Positions 34,824 through 42,723 of a stretch of DNA of 64,000 nucleotides are shown in pieces. Position 1 is the stretch's first letter. Each line of letters opens with the position of its first letter. The stretch is from Piscinibacter gummiphilus (lineage in GTDB: Bacteria; Pseudomonadota; Gammaproteobacteria; Burkholderiales; Burkholderiaceae_C), in NCBI RefSeq assembly GCF_032681285.1, contig NZ_CP136336.1:186001-250000 (forward strand), in the 5' to 3' direction. The notes beneath the pieces were generated by a model, which had not been told where the DNA came from, searched no databases, and saw only the letters and a list, made by a program, of their open reading frames with translations. The translations under genes were made by a program, and so were the position numbers.

Positions 34824-36373
34824 CGTCTTCCTGGCAGGCCGAACTCGACGAGCTGGCCCGGCGCCAGCAACTCGCCGCGCGCATGGGTGGCGAAGACAAG
34901 CTCAAGCGCCACCGTGACAACGGCAAGCTGCCGGTGCGCGAGCGCATCGCAGCGCTCGTCGACGAAGGTTCGTTCATCGAAGTCGGCGGCCTGGCCGGCA
35001 GCGGCCAGTACGACGAGCGCGGGCAGCTGAAAGACTTCACGCCGTCCAACGTGCTGATGGGCCGCGCGCAGGTCGAGCAGCGGCCGGTGGTGGTGGTCGG
35101 CGACGACTTCACCGTGCGCGGTGGTGCCAACGATGGCGCGGTGGGCGACAAGCTGATCGTGGCCGAACAGATGGCGCACGACCTGCGCGTGCCGCTGGTG
35201 CGCCTGGTCGACGGCACCGGGGGTGGCGGCTCGGTCAAGAACATTGAGCTCAAGGGCCACACGCTGCTCCCGAAGCTCAAGGCCTGGCCCTACATCGCGC
35301 GCAACCTCGCCACCGTGCCAGTGGTGTCGCTCGGCCTCGGCTCGGTGGCCGGCATGGGCGCGGCGCGCGTGTCGGCGGCGCACTACTCGCTGATGGTGAA
35401 AGACATCTCGCAGGTCTTCGTCGCCGGCCCGCCAGTGGTCGAGCGCACCGGCCAGAAGATCGGCAAGAACGAACTCGGCGGCAGCCACATCCACACCCGC
35501 AACGGCGTGGTCGACGACGAGGTGGCGAGCGAAGCCGAAGGCTTTGCGCGGGCGCGGCGCTTCCTCTCCTACCTGCCCTCGTCGGTGCATGGCCTGCCGC
35601 CGCGCAGCGGGGTGGGCCGCGAGCAGGCGAGCGATCCCAGCCTGCTTCGCAATGCGATCCCGAAGAACCCGCGTGCTGTCTACAAGGTGCGCAGCATCGT
35701 GGAGTCGGTGGTCGATGCCGGCAGCTTCATGGAGCTCGGCCGCCACTGGGGCCGCGCCATCGCCACCGGCCTCGCACGCCTCGATGGCTGGCCCGTTGCG
35801 GTGATCGCGAGCGACCCGTATCACTACGGCGGCGCGTTCGACCGGCTGAGTGCCGAGAAGTACACCCGCTTCATCGACTTCGCCGAGCTCTTCCACCTGC
35901 CGGTGATCAACTTCGTCGACATCCCGGGCTTCCGCATTGGCCTCGAAGCCGAGCAGGAAGGTGTGATGCGTGCCGGCGTGCGTGCGCTCACGGCCTTGTC
36001 GCAGACGACCGTGCCCTGGTGCAGCTTCATCCTGCGCAAGGCGTTCGGCGTGGCCGCGGCCTCGCACCAGCATCCGGAGCGTTTTGCCTTCCGTTATGCG
36101 TGGCCCTCGGCGCAATGGGGCTCGCTGCCCATCGAAGGTGGGCTCGAGGTCGCCTACAAGGCGGAGATCGAAGCCGCCGCCGACCCCGAAGCCAAGCGCA
36201 CCGAGATCGAGGAACGTGTGCGCGGCCTGACCTCGCCCTTCCGCAGCGCCGAGGCCTTCGTCGTCGAAGACATCGTCGACCCCGCCGACACGCGCAAGCT
36301 GGCCGTCGAGTTCGCCAACCTCGCCGCACCGCTGCGCGTGGCGGGTGTCACCCGCTTCCCTTACAGACCCTGA
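34820..36373 (+). CDS. Acyl-CoA carboxylase beta subunit (carboxyltransferase)
   Basis: A 517-residue protein with both N- and C-terminal carboxyltransferase halves, the usual size of PccB/MccB-type subunits. Features: GKLPVRERIAALVDEGSF at the N-terminus, GAARVSAAHYSLMVKDISQVFVAGPPVVE (in part; acyl-CoA pocket), GSHIHTRNGVVDDE, and C-terminal FVDIPGFRIGLEAEQEGVMRAG and PWCSFILRKAFG. It transfers CO2 between carboxybiotin and an acyl-CoA. The biotin carrier follows directly, but no biotin carboxylase gene is present. The acyl substrate is unknown. It is translationally coupled to the Bug gene. Confidence 0.9.
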   Translation: MTSSWQAELDELARRQQLAARMGGEDKLKRHRDNGKLPVRERIAALVDEGSFIEVGGLAGSGQYDERGQLKDFTPSNVLMGRAQVEQRPVVVVGDDFTVRGGANDGAVGDKLIVAEQMAHDLRVPLVRLVDGTGGGGSVKNIELKGHTLLPKLKAWPYIARNLATVPVVSLGLGSVAGMGAARVSAAHYSLMVKDISQVFVAGPPVVERTGQKIGKNELGGSHIHTRNGVVDDEVASEAEGFARARRFLSYLPSSVHGLPPRSGVGREQASDPSLLRNAIPKNPRAVYKVRSIVESVVDAGSFMELGRHWGRAIATGLARLDGWPVAVIASDPYHYGGAFDRLSAEKYTRFIDFAELFHLPVINFVDIPGFRIGLEAEQEGVMRAGVRALTALSQTTVPWCSFILRKAFGVAAASHQHPERFAFRYAWPSAQWGSLPIEGGLEVAYKAEIEAAADPEAKRTEIEERVRGLTSPFRSAEAFVVEDIVDPADTRKLAVEFANLAAPLRVAGVTRFPYRP

Positions 36374-36387
36374 TTCCCGACGCCACC

Positions 36388-36600
36388 ATGCCCCAGATCG
36401 AATCCCCGCTGACCGGCCGTGTGCTGTCGGTCCTCGTGTCCGAAGGTGATGCCGTCACGCCCAGCATGTCGCTGATGCTCATCGAGTCGATGAAGATGGA
36501 GATCCCGCTCGAAGCGGAAACCTCGGGCGTCGTCGCCAAGGTGCTGGTGGCCGAGGGCGACGAGATCAGCGAAGGCCAGGCGGTCATCGCACTCTCGTAA
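36388..36600 (+). CDS. Small stand-alone biotin carrier domain protein
   Basis: A 70-residue protein consisting only of a biotinyl domain: start IESPLTGRVLSVLVSEGD, biotinylation motif ESMKME (Lys about residue 37) and repeat half GVVAKVLVAEGDEISEGQ. It would carry CO2 between a biotin carboxylase and the neighbouring carboxyltransferase. It lacks the Pro/Ala-rich linker and N-terminal domain of AccB, so it is a minimal carrier as in some split carboxylases. It is encoded 14 bases downstream of the carboxyltransferase, 9 bases before the CoA-transferase genes. Confidence 0.92.
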   Translation: MPQIESPLTGRVLSVLVSEGDAVTPSMSLMLIESMKMEIPLEAETSGVVAKVLVAEGDEISEGQAVIALS

Positions 36601-36609
36601 GGCTGGTCG

Positions 36610-37302
36610 ATGCTCGACAAGACCGTTGCCACGCTGGCCGACGCCGTGCGCGGCGTACACGACGGCGCCACGCTGCTCGTGGGCGGCTTCGGTGTCTCGG
36701 GCGTGCCGCAGGAACTGCTGTGCGCGCTGCTCGACCAGGGCGCGCGTGATCTGGTGGTCGTCAACAACAACGGCGGCAACGGGCCGAAGGGCCTGAGCCA
36801 GCTGATCGAGGCCGGGCGTGTGCGCAAGGTGATCACCTCGTATGCGCGCTCGGCCAACCCGGCGCGGCCCAGCGCGCAGGCGCTGGCCGAGGCCTATCAC
36901 GCCGGCCTTGTCGAACTCGAATGCGTGCCGCAGGGCACCATCGCCGAGCGGCTGCGCGCGGCCGGCGCCGGCATCGGCCCCTTTTTCACGCCGGTGTCGT
37001 ATGGCACGCCGCTGGCCGAGGGCAAGGAAACACGCGTGATCGATGGACGCGGCTATGTGCTCGAACACCCGCTGCACGGCGACTTCGCCTTCGTGAAGGC
37101 ACAGGCCGCCGACCGCCACGGCAACCTCGTCTTCAAGAACGCTGAGCGCAACTTCGGCCATGTGATGGCCACTGCCGCGAAGACGACGGTGGTGCAGGTG
37201 GAAGAGATCGTGCCGCTCGGCGCCATTCCGCCCGAGCAGGTGATGCTGCCGGGCATCTTCGTGCAGCGGGTGGTGCAGTGCCACCACGAGCCCTGGATAT
37301 GA
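36610..37302 (+). CDS. 3-oxoacid CoA-transferase subunit A
   Basis: A 230-residue alpha subunit of the SCOT/PcaI family: DGATLLVGGFGVSGVPQELL at the N-terminus, VNNNGGNGPKGLSQLIEAG, ELECVPQGTIAERLRAAGAGIGPFFTP (in part) and the E.PLGAIPPEQV end. With the B subunit it moves CoA from succinyl-CoA (or acetyl-CoA) to a carboxylic or oxo-acid. It is closest in pattern to 3-oxoadipate/3-oxoacid transferases; the acceptor cannot be fixed. Its stop overlaps the B-subunit start. Confidence 0.92.
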   Translation: MLDKTVATLADAVRGVHDGATLLVGGFGVSGVPQELLCALLDQGARDLVVVNNNGGNGPKGLSQLIEAGRVRKVITSYARSANPARPSAQALAEAYHAGLVELECVPQGTIAERLRAAGAGIGPFFTPVSYGTPLAEGKETRVIDGRGYVLEHPLHGDFAFVKAQAADRHGNLVFKNAERNFGHVMATAAKTTVVQVEEIVPLGAIPPEQVMLPGIFVQRVVQCHHEPWI

Positions 37303-37961
37303 CGCATACGCCACTGACCCGATTGCAGATGGCCCAGCGCGTGGCGCAGGACATCCCCGACGGCGCCTACGTCAACCTCGGCATCGGCATCCCCACGCTG
37401 ATCGCGAAATGCCTGCCGCAGGACCGCGAGGTCATCCTGCACAGCGAGAACGGCATCCTCGGCATGGGCCCCGGGCCGGCCACGATCACCGACGTGAGCC
37501 TCATCAACGCGAGCAAGGAACAGGTGACGCTCCTGCCCGGCGCGGCACTCTTCGATCATGTGCTCTCGTTCGCGATGATGCGCGGCGGCCACCTCGACCT
37601 CACGGTGCTCGGCGGCTTCCAGGTCTCGCAACACGGCGACCTCGCGAACTGGGACACCGGGGCACCGGGCGCCATTCCCGCGGTGGGTGGTGCGATGGAC
37701 CTCGCAGTCGGCGCGCGCCGCATGTTCGTCGTGATGGAGCATGTCGACAAGCAGGGCCGGCCCAAGCTCGTGCGCGAATGCAGCTACCCGCTCACCGGCC
37801 GCGCCGTGGTCGACCGGGTCTACACCGACCTCGCGGTGATCGACATCGAAGACGGCCAGTTGCTCGTGCGCGAGATCGTGCCGGGCCTGGGCTTCGATGG
37901 ACTTCAGGCGCTCACGGATGCACGATTGACCCTCGCCCTTCATCCCCACCGCACGACATGA
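37299..37961 (+). CDS. 3-oxoacid CoA-transferase subunit B
   Basis: A 220-residue beta subunit (PcaJ/ScoB-like): RVAQDIPDGAYVNLGIGIPTL, the catalytic glutamate motif SENGILGMGP (Glu about residue 50), RGGHLDLTVLGGFQVS and GGAMDLAVGARRMFVVMEH (in part). It pairs with subunit A to form the active heterotetramer. The coupled ATGA starts on both sides of this gene show an operon. ATG 37299 is preferred over an in-frame upstream Met. Confidence 0.92.
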   Translation: MTHTPLTRLQMAQRVAQDIPDGAYVNLGIGIPTLIAKCLPQDREVILHSENGILGMGPGPATITDVSLINASKEQVTLLPGAALFDHVLSFAMMRGGHLDLTVLGGFQVSQHGDLANWDTGAPGAIPAVGGAMDLAVGARRMFVVMEHVDKQGRPKLVRECSYPLTGRAVVDRVYTDLAVIDIEDGQLLVREIVPGLGFDGLQALTDARLTLALHPHRTT

Positions 37962-38824
37962 GCGACCTCCCCGCCCGTGGATTGACCGAGCCCGACCCGG
38001 CCCGCCACGTCTTCGACGAAACCCTGGGCCGAGCACCCGCCCGCGGCCGCATGCAGGGTCGCTCGGTGCTGGTGGTGGGCGCCGGCCAGCAGGTGGTGCC
38101 CGACGACCCGTCGCCGCCCACCGGCAACGGCCGCGCGATCGCGATGCTGCTCGCGCGCGAAGGCGCGCACGTCGCCTGCCTCGACCGCGACGCCGCCGCC
38201 GCGCAGGCCACCGTCGACCTCATCCAGCGCGACGGGGGCCGGGCCTTCCCCGTGATCGCCGACGTGGCCCAGCCGCCCGAGATCGAGCGCGCGGTGCAGG
38301 AAAGCCTCGCCACGATGGGCCGACTCGACGGCCTGGTGATCAACGTCGGCATCGGCGGCCCGCCGCTGCTCGCCGGCCAGACGCCCGACGCGTGGGATGC
38401 CGCGATGGCCGTCAACCTGCGTGCGCACATGCTCTTCTGCCGAGCCGGCCTGCCGGTGATGGCGCCGGGTAGCGCCATCGTCTTCATCTCGTCGACGGCG
38501 AGCCTTCGCCCCGGCACGCGCATCCCGTCGTACGACACCTCGAAGGCCGCGCTCGCTGGCCTGTGCCGCCATGTGGCGCTCGAAGGCGAAGCGCTCGGCG
38601 TGCGTGCCAACGTGCTCGCCCCCGGGCCCATCGACACCCCGCTCGGCCGCAACGCCAGCGCGCGCCGCCCGGCGCGTGCGGCGCAGCGCCTGCCCTTCGG
38701 CCGCGAAGGCACGGCGTGGGAGGTGGGCTACGCCACGCTCTTCCTGCTGTCGCACGAAGCCTCGTTCATCAACGCGCAGGTGATCGTGGCCGACGGCGGC
38801 ATCACCGGCCTGCAGTTGCGCTAG
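37958..38824 (+). CDS. Short-chain dehydrogenase/reductase of the CoA-transferase operon
   Basis: A 288-residue SDR with an N-terminal extension of ~35 residues. The cofactor region is modified: VVGAGQQVVPDDPSPPTGNGRAIA carries an insertion between the usual GxxxGxG glycines. Later motifs are intact: ACLDRDAA, NVGIGG, ISSTAS, YDTSK and VIVADGG. Such SDRs with a PDDPSPPTGNG insert recur in CoA-linked catabolic operons. The substrate is probably a hydroxyacyl intermediate of the pathway encoded here (inference). Confidence 0.85.
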   Translation: MSDLPARGLTEPDPARHVFDETLGRAPARGRMQGRSVLVVGAGQQVVPDDPSPPTGNGRAIAMLLAREGAHVACLDRDAAAAQATVDLIQRDGGRAFPVIADVAQPPEIERAVQESLATMGRLDGLVINVGIGGPPLLAGQTPDAWDAAMAVNLRAHMLFCRAGLPVMAPGSAIVFISSTASLRPGTRIPSYDTSKAALAGLCRHVALEGEALGVRANVLAPGPIDTPLGRNASARRPARAAQRLPFGREGTAWEVGYATLFLLSHEASFINAQVIVADGGITGLQLR

Positions 38825-38833
38825 GAGTCAGAG

Positions 38834-39361
38834 ATGCCCCGCCTTCCCTACATCACCGACGAAGAGGCTGGCCCGCCGGAGCTGGTCGAAGCGATCCGCA
38901 AACGCCGCGGCGGGCGCCTCGCCGAACTCGACCGGCTGCTGCTCTACAGCACCCCGTTCGCCACCGGCTGGGGCTTGATGATGGGGCGTGTGCGCACCGA
39001 ACTCTCGCTCTCGCCCCTGCTGCGCGAGATCGGCATGCTGGGCGTGGCAGTGCTCAACGGGGCGGAGTACGAGTTCCACCACCACAGCCAGCCCTTTCTC
39101 GATGCGGGCGGCACGCCCTCGCAACTGGAGGCGCTGCGCAAGCTGCCGGCGGTCGATGCGTTGCTCTTCAATGCGACTGAGCGTGCCGCGCTGCAACTCA
39201 CGGTGGAGATGACGCGCGACGTGAAGGTGGCCGATGCGACCTTCGCTGCCGCCCGCGCCGCGCTCGGCAACGACACGCACCTGGTCGAGCTGATTGCCGT
39301 CATCTCGTCCTACAACATGGTGTCGCGCTTCCTCGTGGCCCTCGACCTCACACCCGAGTAG
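38834..39361 (+). CDS. Carboxymuconolactone decarboxylase-like (AhpD-fold) protein
   Basis: A 175-residue all-helical protein. It has the CMD-family pattern: RGGRLAELDRLLLYSTPFATGW, MLGVAVLNGAEYEFHHHSQPF and a C-terminal LIAVISSYNMVSRFLVALDL helix. The AhpD redox Cys pair (CxxC) is absent; instead a His-rich EFHHH is at the usual active-site position, as in decarboxylase-like members. It lies 9 bases downstream of the SDR, so it is in the same operon. The likely role is a decarboxylation or lactone reaction on the pathway substrate. Confidence 0.85.
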   Translation: MPRLPYITDEEAGPPELVEAIRKRRGGRLAELDRLLLYSTPFATGWGLMMGRVRTELSLSPLLREIGMLGVAVLNGAEYEFHHHSQPFLDAGGTPSQLEALRKLPAVDALLFNATERAALQLTVEMTRDVKVADATFAAARAALGNDTHLVELIAVISSYNMVSRFLVALDLTPE

Positions 39362-39390
39362 TTTTTCAACTGACCTTCAAGGGAGACAAG

Positions 39391-39825
39391 ATGAGCGCAG
39401 AAACCCAACTGCTGGAGATGATCGCCACCAAGGCCGCCTACCCGGCCTCGATGCTGATGCCGCTCTTCGACCAGCTCAAGCCGATCAGCGCCGCCGAAAT
39501 CATCGGCATGTGGCGCGGCGGCAAGTTCGACGGCGGCAAGGACCCCGACCCGATCAAGTGGTACGGCAAGCGCTTCGTCTCGCGCGAGCACGTCGACCCG
39601 CTGATGTGCCGCGCCGAAGACGGCTCGATCTATTCCTACGACAAGCTCGGCTTCGCGCAGCTGCGCGAGGTGGCGCACAACGGCGTGGTGTCGGCCTCGC
39701 TGATCTACGACAAGCAGCCGATCATGGATTACTTCCGCAAGGTCACCGACAACGTGATCGTCGGACTGGGCGACATCAAGGGCAAACCGCTGGACTTCTT
39801 CTTCCACCTCACGCGCGAAGGATGA
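39391..39825 (+). CDS. GXWXG/DUF4334 domain protein
   Basis: A 144-residue protein with the GXWXG motif (GMWRGGKFDG, about residues 40-50) followed by WYGKRF, and a C-terminal DUF4334-type half (VVSASLIYDKQPIMDYFRKV, LDFFFHLTRE). The family is uncharacterised, found with catabolic operons in actinobacteria and proteobacteria. There is no signal peptide. It lies 29 bases after the CMD-like gene and overlaps the next gene by 4 bases. A small ligand-binding or enzyme role in the operon is inferred. Confidence 0.8.
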   Translation: MSAETQLLEMIATKAAYPASMLMPLFDQLKPISAAEIIGMWRGGKFDGGKDPDPIKWYGKRFVSREHVDPLMCRAEDGSIYSYDKLGFAQLREVAHNGVVSASLIYDKQPIMDYFRKVTDNVIVGLGDIKGKPLDFFFHLTREG

Positions 39826-40346
39826 CAGCCCCTCGGGCCGGTTTGGGAGCGGCCCGCCCCGCGCGAACACCCTGCTGTGCGGTGCTCGCCCTGTGCGCCC
39901 TTGGGGCGCACGCCGCCGAGCCCCTGAAGAACTGGTTCGACGATCCGTTCTTCCAGGTGTCGTCGGCGATCGAAGGCTGCCCCACGCCGCTCGGCCCCCT
40001 GATGACCGAGGCCGAGCGGCGTGTGCAAGCGCATTCACGCGCCGAGCGGGGCACGACGTGCTGGCTCGCCGGGCAATGCGACCGGCCCAACGACTTCGCC
40101 TATTCGGCCGACATCGCCGAGGGCGTGCGCGCAATGGTGGCCGCAAACGCGAAGCGCTTCGAGCGCACGAGCTTGTGGGTCACCGTCCAGGGCCGGGTGG
40201 TGTTCATCGAAGGCTGTGTGCCCGATGCCCGGGCCGGCCCGGCCATCGAGGCACTGGCGATGAAGGTGCCGCATGTGAAGCAGGCGATCGCCAGCGTGCG
40301 CGTCGGGCGCTCGGGCCAGGTGCCGTACAAGCCGATGCCGCGCTGA
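39822..40346 (+). CDS. Exported protein with BON-like C-terminal domain
   Basis: A 174-residue protein with a probable signal peptide (Arg/Ala-rich start, hydrophobic CCAVLALCALGAHAA). The mature N-terminus starts EPLKNWFDDPFFQVSSA; three Cys occur in the middle (GCPTP, TTCWLAGQCD). The C-terminal ~75 residues (RTSLWVTVQGRVVFIEGCVP... VKQAIASVRVG) resemble a BON domain, which binds phospholipid. It starts in the ATGA of the DUF4334 gene, but its envelope location suggests an unrelated role. Function unknown. Confidence 0.65.
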   Translation: MTAPRAGLGAARPARTPCCAVLALCALGAHAAEPLKNWFDDPFFQVSSAIEGCPTPLGPLMTEAERRVQAHSRAERGTTCWLAGQCDRPNDFAYSADIAEGVRAMVAANAKRFERTSLWVTVQGRVVFIEGCVPDARAGPAIEALAMKVPHVKQAIASVRVGRSGQVPYKPMPR

Positions 40347-40399
40347 TGCCCGCGTTCTTTTCCTGACATTTACACGGGCGACGCATTCCATCACCGGCA

Positions 40400-40428
40400 G
40401 ATCGTGGAGCATCGCGGTTCTCACGATC
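40400..40428. other. Inverted repeat GATCGTG-N15-CACGATC
   Basis: A 7-bp perfect inverted repeat lies in the 110-bp gap between two exported-protein genes. It has no T-run, so a terminator is uncertain; it could be an operator for the gene at 40457. Confidence 0.3.
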
Positions 40429-40456
40429 AGCACGCGTGCCACGCGTTGGAGCCACC

Positions 40457-40810
40457 ATGAAACCCACCCCCGTCGCCGCCGCGCTTGTCTTCGCTGCCGC
40501 CACGCTCGCGCCTTGGGCCGCGCAGGCGCAATCGATGCGCTGCAAGAACGACCTCGCCAATGTCGGCGAGGGCAAGGCGTCGGTGCTGCAGAAATGCGGC
40601 GAGCCGATGCACCGCGAGTCGTTCTGCAAGCCGGTGGCGCAGACGCCGGCGCCGAGCCCCAACGCGGGCGGCACGACTGTCGTCAACGTGACGCCCTGCG
40701 AGACCGTCGACGAGTGGACCTACAACCCCGGGCGCGGCCAGTTCCTGACCATCCTGCGCTTCGAGTCGGGCCGGCTCGCGGGCATCTCCTACGGCGATCG
40801 TGTGAAGTAG
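40457..40810 (+). CDS. DUF2845-family small exported protein
   Basis: A 117-residue protein with a Sec signal peptide (ending AQAQ). The mature part begins SMRCKNDLANVGEGKASVLQKCGEP, the DUF2845 pattern, with four Cys (RCKN, KCGEP, FCKP, PCETV) and ending FLTILRFESGRLAGISYG. It is periplasmic, function unknown; similar folds are found in BLIP/SmpA-like proteins. GGAG precedes ATG 40457. It stands alone between an exported protein and the MtfA-like gene. Confidence 0.85.
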   Translation: MKPTPVAAALVFAAATLAPWAAQAQSMRCKNDLANVGEGKASVLQKCGEPMHRESFCKPVAQTPAPSPNAGGTTVVNVTPCETVDEWTYNPGRGQFLTILRFESGRLAGISYGDRVK

Positions 40811-40878
40811 GGCGGTGGCTTGAAACCGCCGGGCGCGGGCCTCACCTGAGAAGCCTCCCCGCTTCAAAAGGCCCGCGT

Positions 40879-41703
40879 GTGACCCTCTTCGTCGCCTTCG
40901 GTGTGATGGCGTTGCTCGTGGCCTGGTTCGCCGGACAGCCGCTGTGGGTGGCGCTGCGCCGTGCGCGCATCCGGCGTCAGCCGTTTCCGCTGGCGTGGCG
41001 CGAGATCCTGCGCCGCCGGGTGCCCTACGTGCGGCACCTGCCGGCCGACCTGCAGCTGCAGCTGAAGAAGCACATCCAGGTGTTCGTGGCCGAGAAGCCT
41101 TTCATTGGCTGCGCCGGCCTCGCCGTCACCGACGAGATGCGCATCACCATCGCCGCGCAGGCCTGCCTGCTGCTGCTCAACCGCGTGCGGCCCGGCTACT
41201 ACCCGATGCTGCGCCAGGTGCTGGTCTATCCCGGCGCCTTTGCCGTCGACCGGGTGCATGCCGATGGCAGTGGCGTGCTGCAGGAGCAGCGGCTCGCGCT
41301 CTCGGGCGAGTCGTGGTCGCAGGGGCAGGTGATCCTGTCGTGGCAGGACACGCTCGATGGCGCCGCCGCACCCGGCGATGGCCAGAACGTGGTGATCCAC
41401 GAGTTCGCACACCAGCTCGACCAGGAAAACGGCCCCGCCAACGGCGCTCCGCACGTGCCCGGCCGCCGTGCGCGCGAGCGCTGGGCGCAGGTCATGACGG
41501 CGGAATTCGCGCAGTTGCAGTCGGCCGTCGAGTCGGGCGAGTCCACTCTGCTCAACCCGTATGGCGCCACCAACCCGGCCGAGTTCTTCGCGGTGGCGAG
41601 CGAGGTCTTCTTCGAGCAGCCGCAGGCCCTGGCCGAACGGCACCCGGCGCTGTACGACGAACTCGCGCGCTGCTACCGGCTCAACCCGCTGTCCTGGGCG
41701 TGA
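40879..41703 (+). CDS. mtfA: MtfA-like M90-family zinc metallopeptidase
   Basis: A 274-residue protein starting at GTG 40879, with one hydrophobic N-terminal helix (FGVMALLVAWF), then the M90 domain: REILRRRVPYVRHLP, FIGCAGLAVTDEMRITIAAQACLLLLN (in part), and the zinc site VIHEFAHQLDQENG (HEXXH, about residue 178) with NPAEFFAVASEVFFE supplying the third ligand. In E. coli MtfA degrades/binds the repressor Mlc and is a peptidase. Here the N-terminal helix may anchor it to the membrane. No ptsG or mlc homologue is nearby. Confidence 0.9.
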   Translation: MTLFVAFGVMALLVAWFAGQPLWVALRRARIRRQPFPLAWREILRRRVPYVRHLPADLQLQLKKHIQVFVAEKPFIGCAGLAVTDEMRITIAAQACLLLLNRVRPGYYPMLRQVLVYPGAFAVDRVHADGSGVLQEQRLALSGESWSQGQVILSWQDTLDGAAAPGDGQNVVIHEFAHQLDQENGPANGAPHVPGRRARERWAQVMTAEFAQLQSAVESGESTLLNPYGATNPAEFFAVASEVFFEQPQALAERHPALYDELARCYRLNPLSWA

Positions 41704-41755
41704 GGGAAATTGCAGACGCCTGAAAGACGTGATCGTCTCTCGGGGCAAACCCATA

Positions 41756-41774
41756 AATGTGCAAAAAGCACATT
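41756..41774. promoter_or_regulatory. Palindrome AATGTGC-N5-GCACATT upstream of the DUF6502 gene
   Basis: A perfect 7-bp inverted repeat with an AAAAA centre, 31 bases upstream of the GTG start of the DUF6502 gene. Its size and AT-rich centre fit a dimeric repressor site, possibly for the DUF6502 protein itself. Confidence 0.45.
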
Positions 41775-41805
41775 CAGGTAGAGTAGGCCCTCCCGTGGCC
41801 CGTCC

Positions 41806-42723
41806 GTGCACGCCTTGTTCCTCGAAGACCACCCCTCGCCGCCTGCCGCCCCGCCCTCCGCGCCCGACGCGTCGGCGGTGCTGGCCGCCTGCCGGGCGCT
41901 GCTGAGGCCGCTGGCCGAGCTGGCCATTGCGCGGGGTCTGCATCACGCCGACGTCGACGAGCTGCTGCGAGGCGCCTTCGTCGACGCCGCCCTGGCCGCC
42001 CACCCCGATGTGACGCCGCACCGCGCGGTGAGCCGGGTCAGCACCGCCACCGGCCTGCACCGGCGCGAGGTCAATCGCCTCCTTCAACGAGAGCCTGCAC
42101 TCACTGCGAAGCGCACGCCGGCGACCCAGGTGTTCACCCGCTGGTTGAGCGACCCGGCCTGGCGCGAGCAGACCTCCTTGCCACGCCAAGGGGCCGGCTC
42201 CAGCTTCGAGGCCCTGGCCCAGTCGGTCACGAAAGACGTGCACCCGCGCAGCCTGCTGGAAGAGTTGTGCCGGCTAGGGCTGGCGCGCGTCGACGAGGAA
42301 AACGACCGCGTGGAGCTCTTGCTCGAACGTTTCACCCCGGCCGGAGACGAGCCGCGCATGCTGGGCTTCGTGGCCAGCAACGTGGGCGACCACCTGCAGG
42401 CCGCGGTGGCCAACGTGCTGTCGCCGAAACCGCTGCACCTGGAGCAGGCCGTGTTTGCCGACGAACTTTCAGCCGAGTCGGTGCAACAGCTGCAGCCGCT
42501 GATCCGCGAGCAATGGCAGCGACTGCTGCGCGCGCTGGCGCCTGAGCTGCAGAAGGCCATCGACGACGACGCCGCGAGCGGCCGCACCCAGGACCATCGC
42601 CTGCGCGTGGGCCTCTACGGCTATCACGCACCGATGCAGGACGATCCCCCACCCCACGACGTGATCGAGAAGGCCCCGAGGCGCGCTGCCGCCCGCAAGG
42701 CCGCACGAAGGAGCAGCCCATGA
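41806..42723 (+). CDS. DUF6502-family protein, possible transcriptional regulator
   Basis: A 305-residue protein starting at GTG 41806. The N-terminal half has HTH-like helices (LHHADVDELLRGAFVDAAL, HRAVSRVSTATGLHRREVNRLLQRE), the DUF6502 pattern; the middle part DVHPRSLLEELCRLGLARVDEENDRVELL looks like a winged-helix. The C-terminus is basic (RRAAARKAARRSS). There is no signal peptide. It begins an operon with a DUF5666 lipoprotein, a receiver protein and a His-rich exported protein; each pair overlaps by 4 bases. The regulatory role is inferred. Confidence 0.8.
   Translation: MHALFLEDHPSPPAAPPSAPDASAVLAACRALLRPLAELAIARGLHHADVDELLRGAFVDAALAAHPDVTPHRAVSRVSTATGLHRREVNRLLQREPALTAKRTPATQVFTRWLSDPAWREQTSLPRQGAGSSFEALAQSVTKDVHPRSLLEELCRLGLARVDEENDRVELLLERFTPAGDEPRMLGFVASNVGDHLQAAVANVLSPKPLHLEQAVFADELSAESVQQLQPLIREQWQRLLRALAPELQKAIDDDAASGRTQDHRLRVGLYGYHAPMQDDPPPHDVIEKAPRRAAARKAARRSSP

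Noticed and set aside
40400..40428. Terminator at the GATCGTG/CACGATC repeat
   Set aside because: No U-run and a 15-base loop; recorded only as a repeat.
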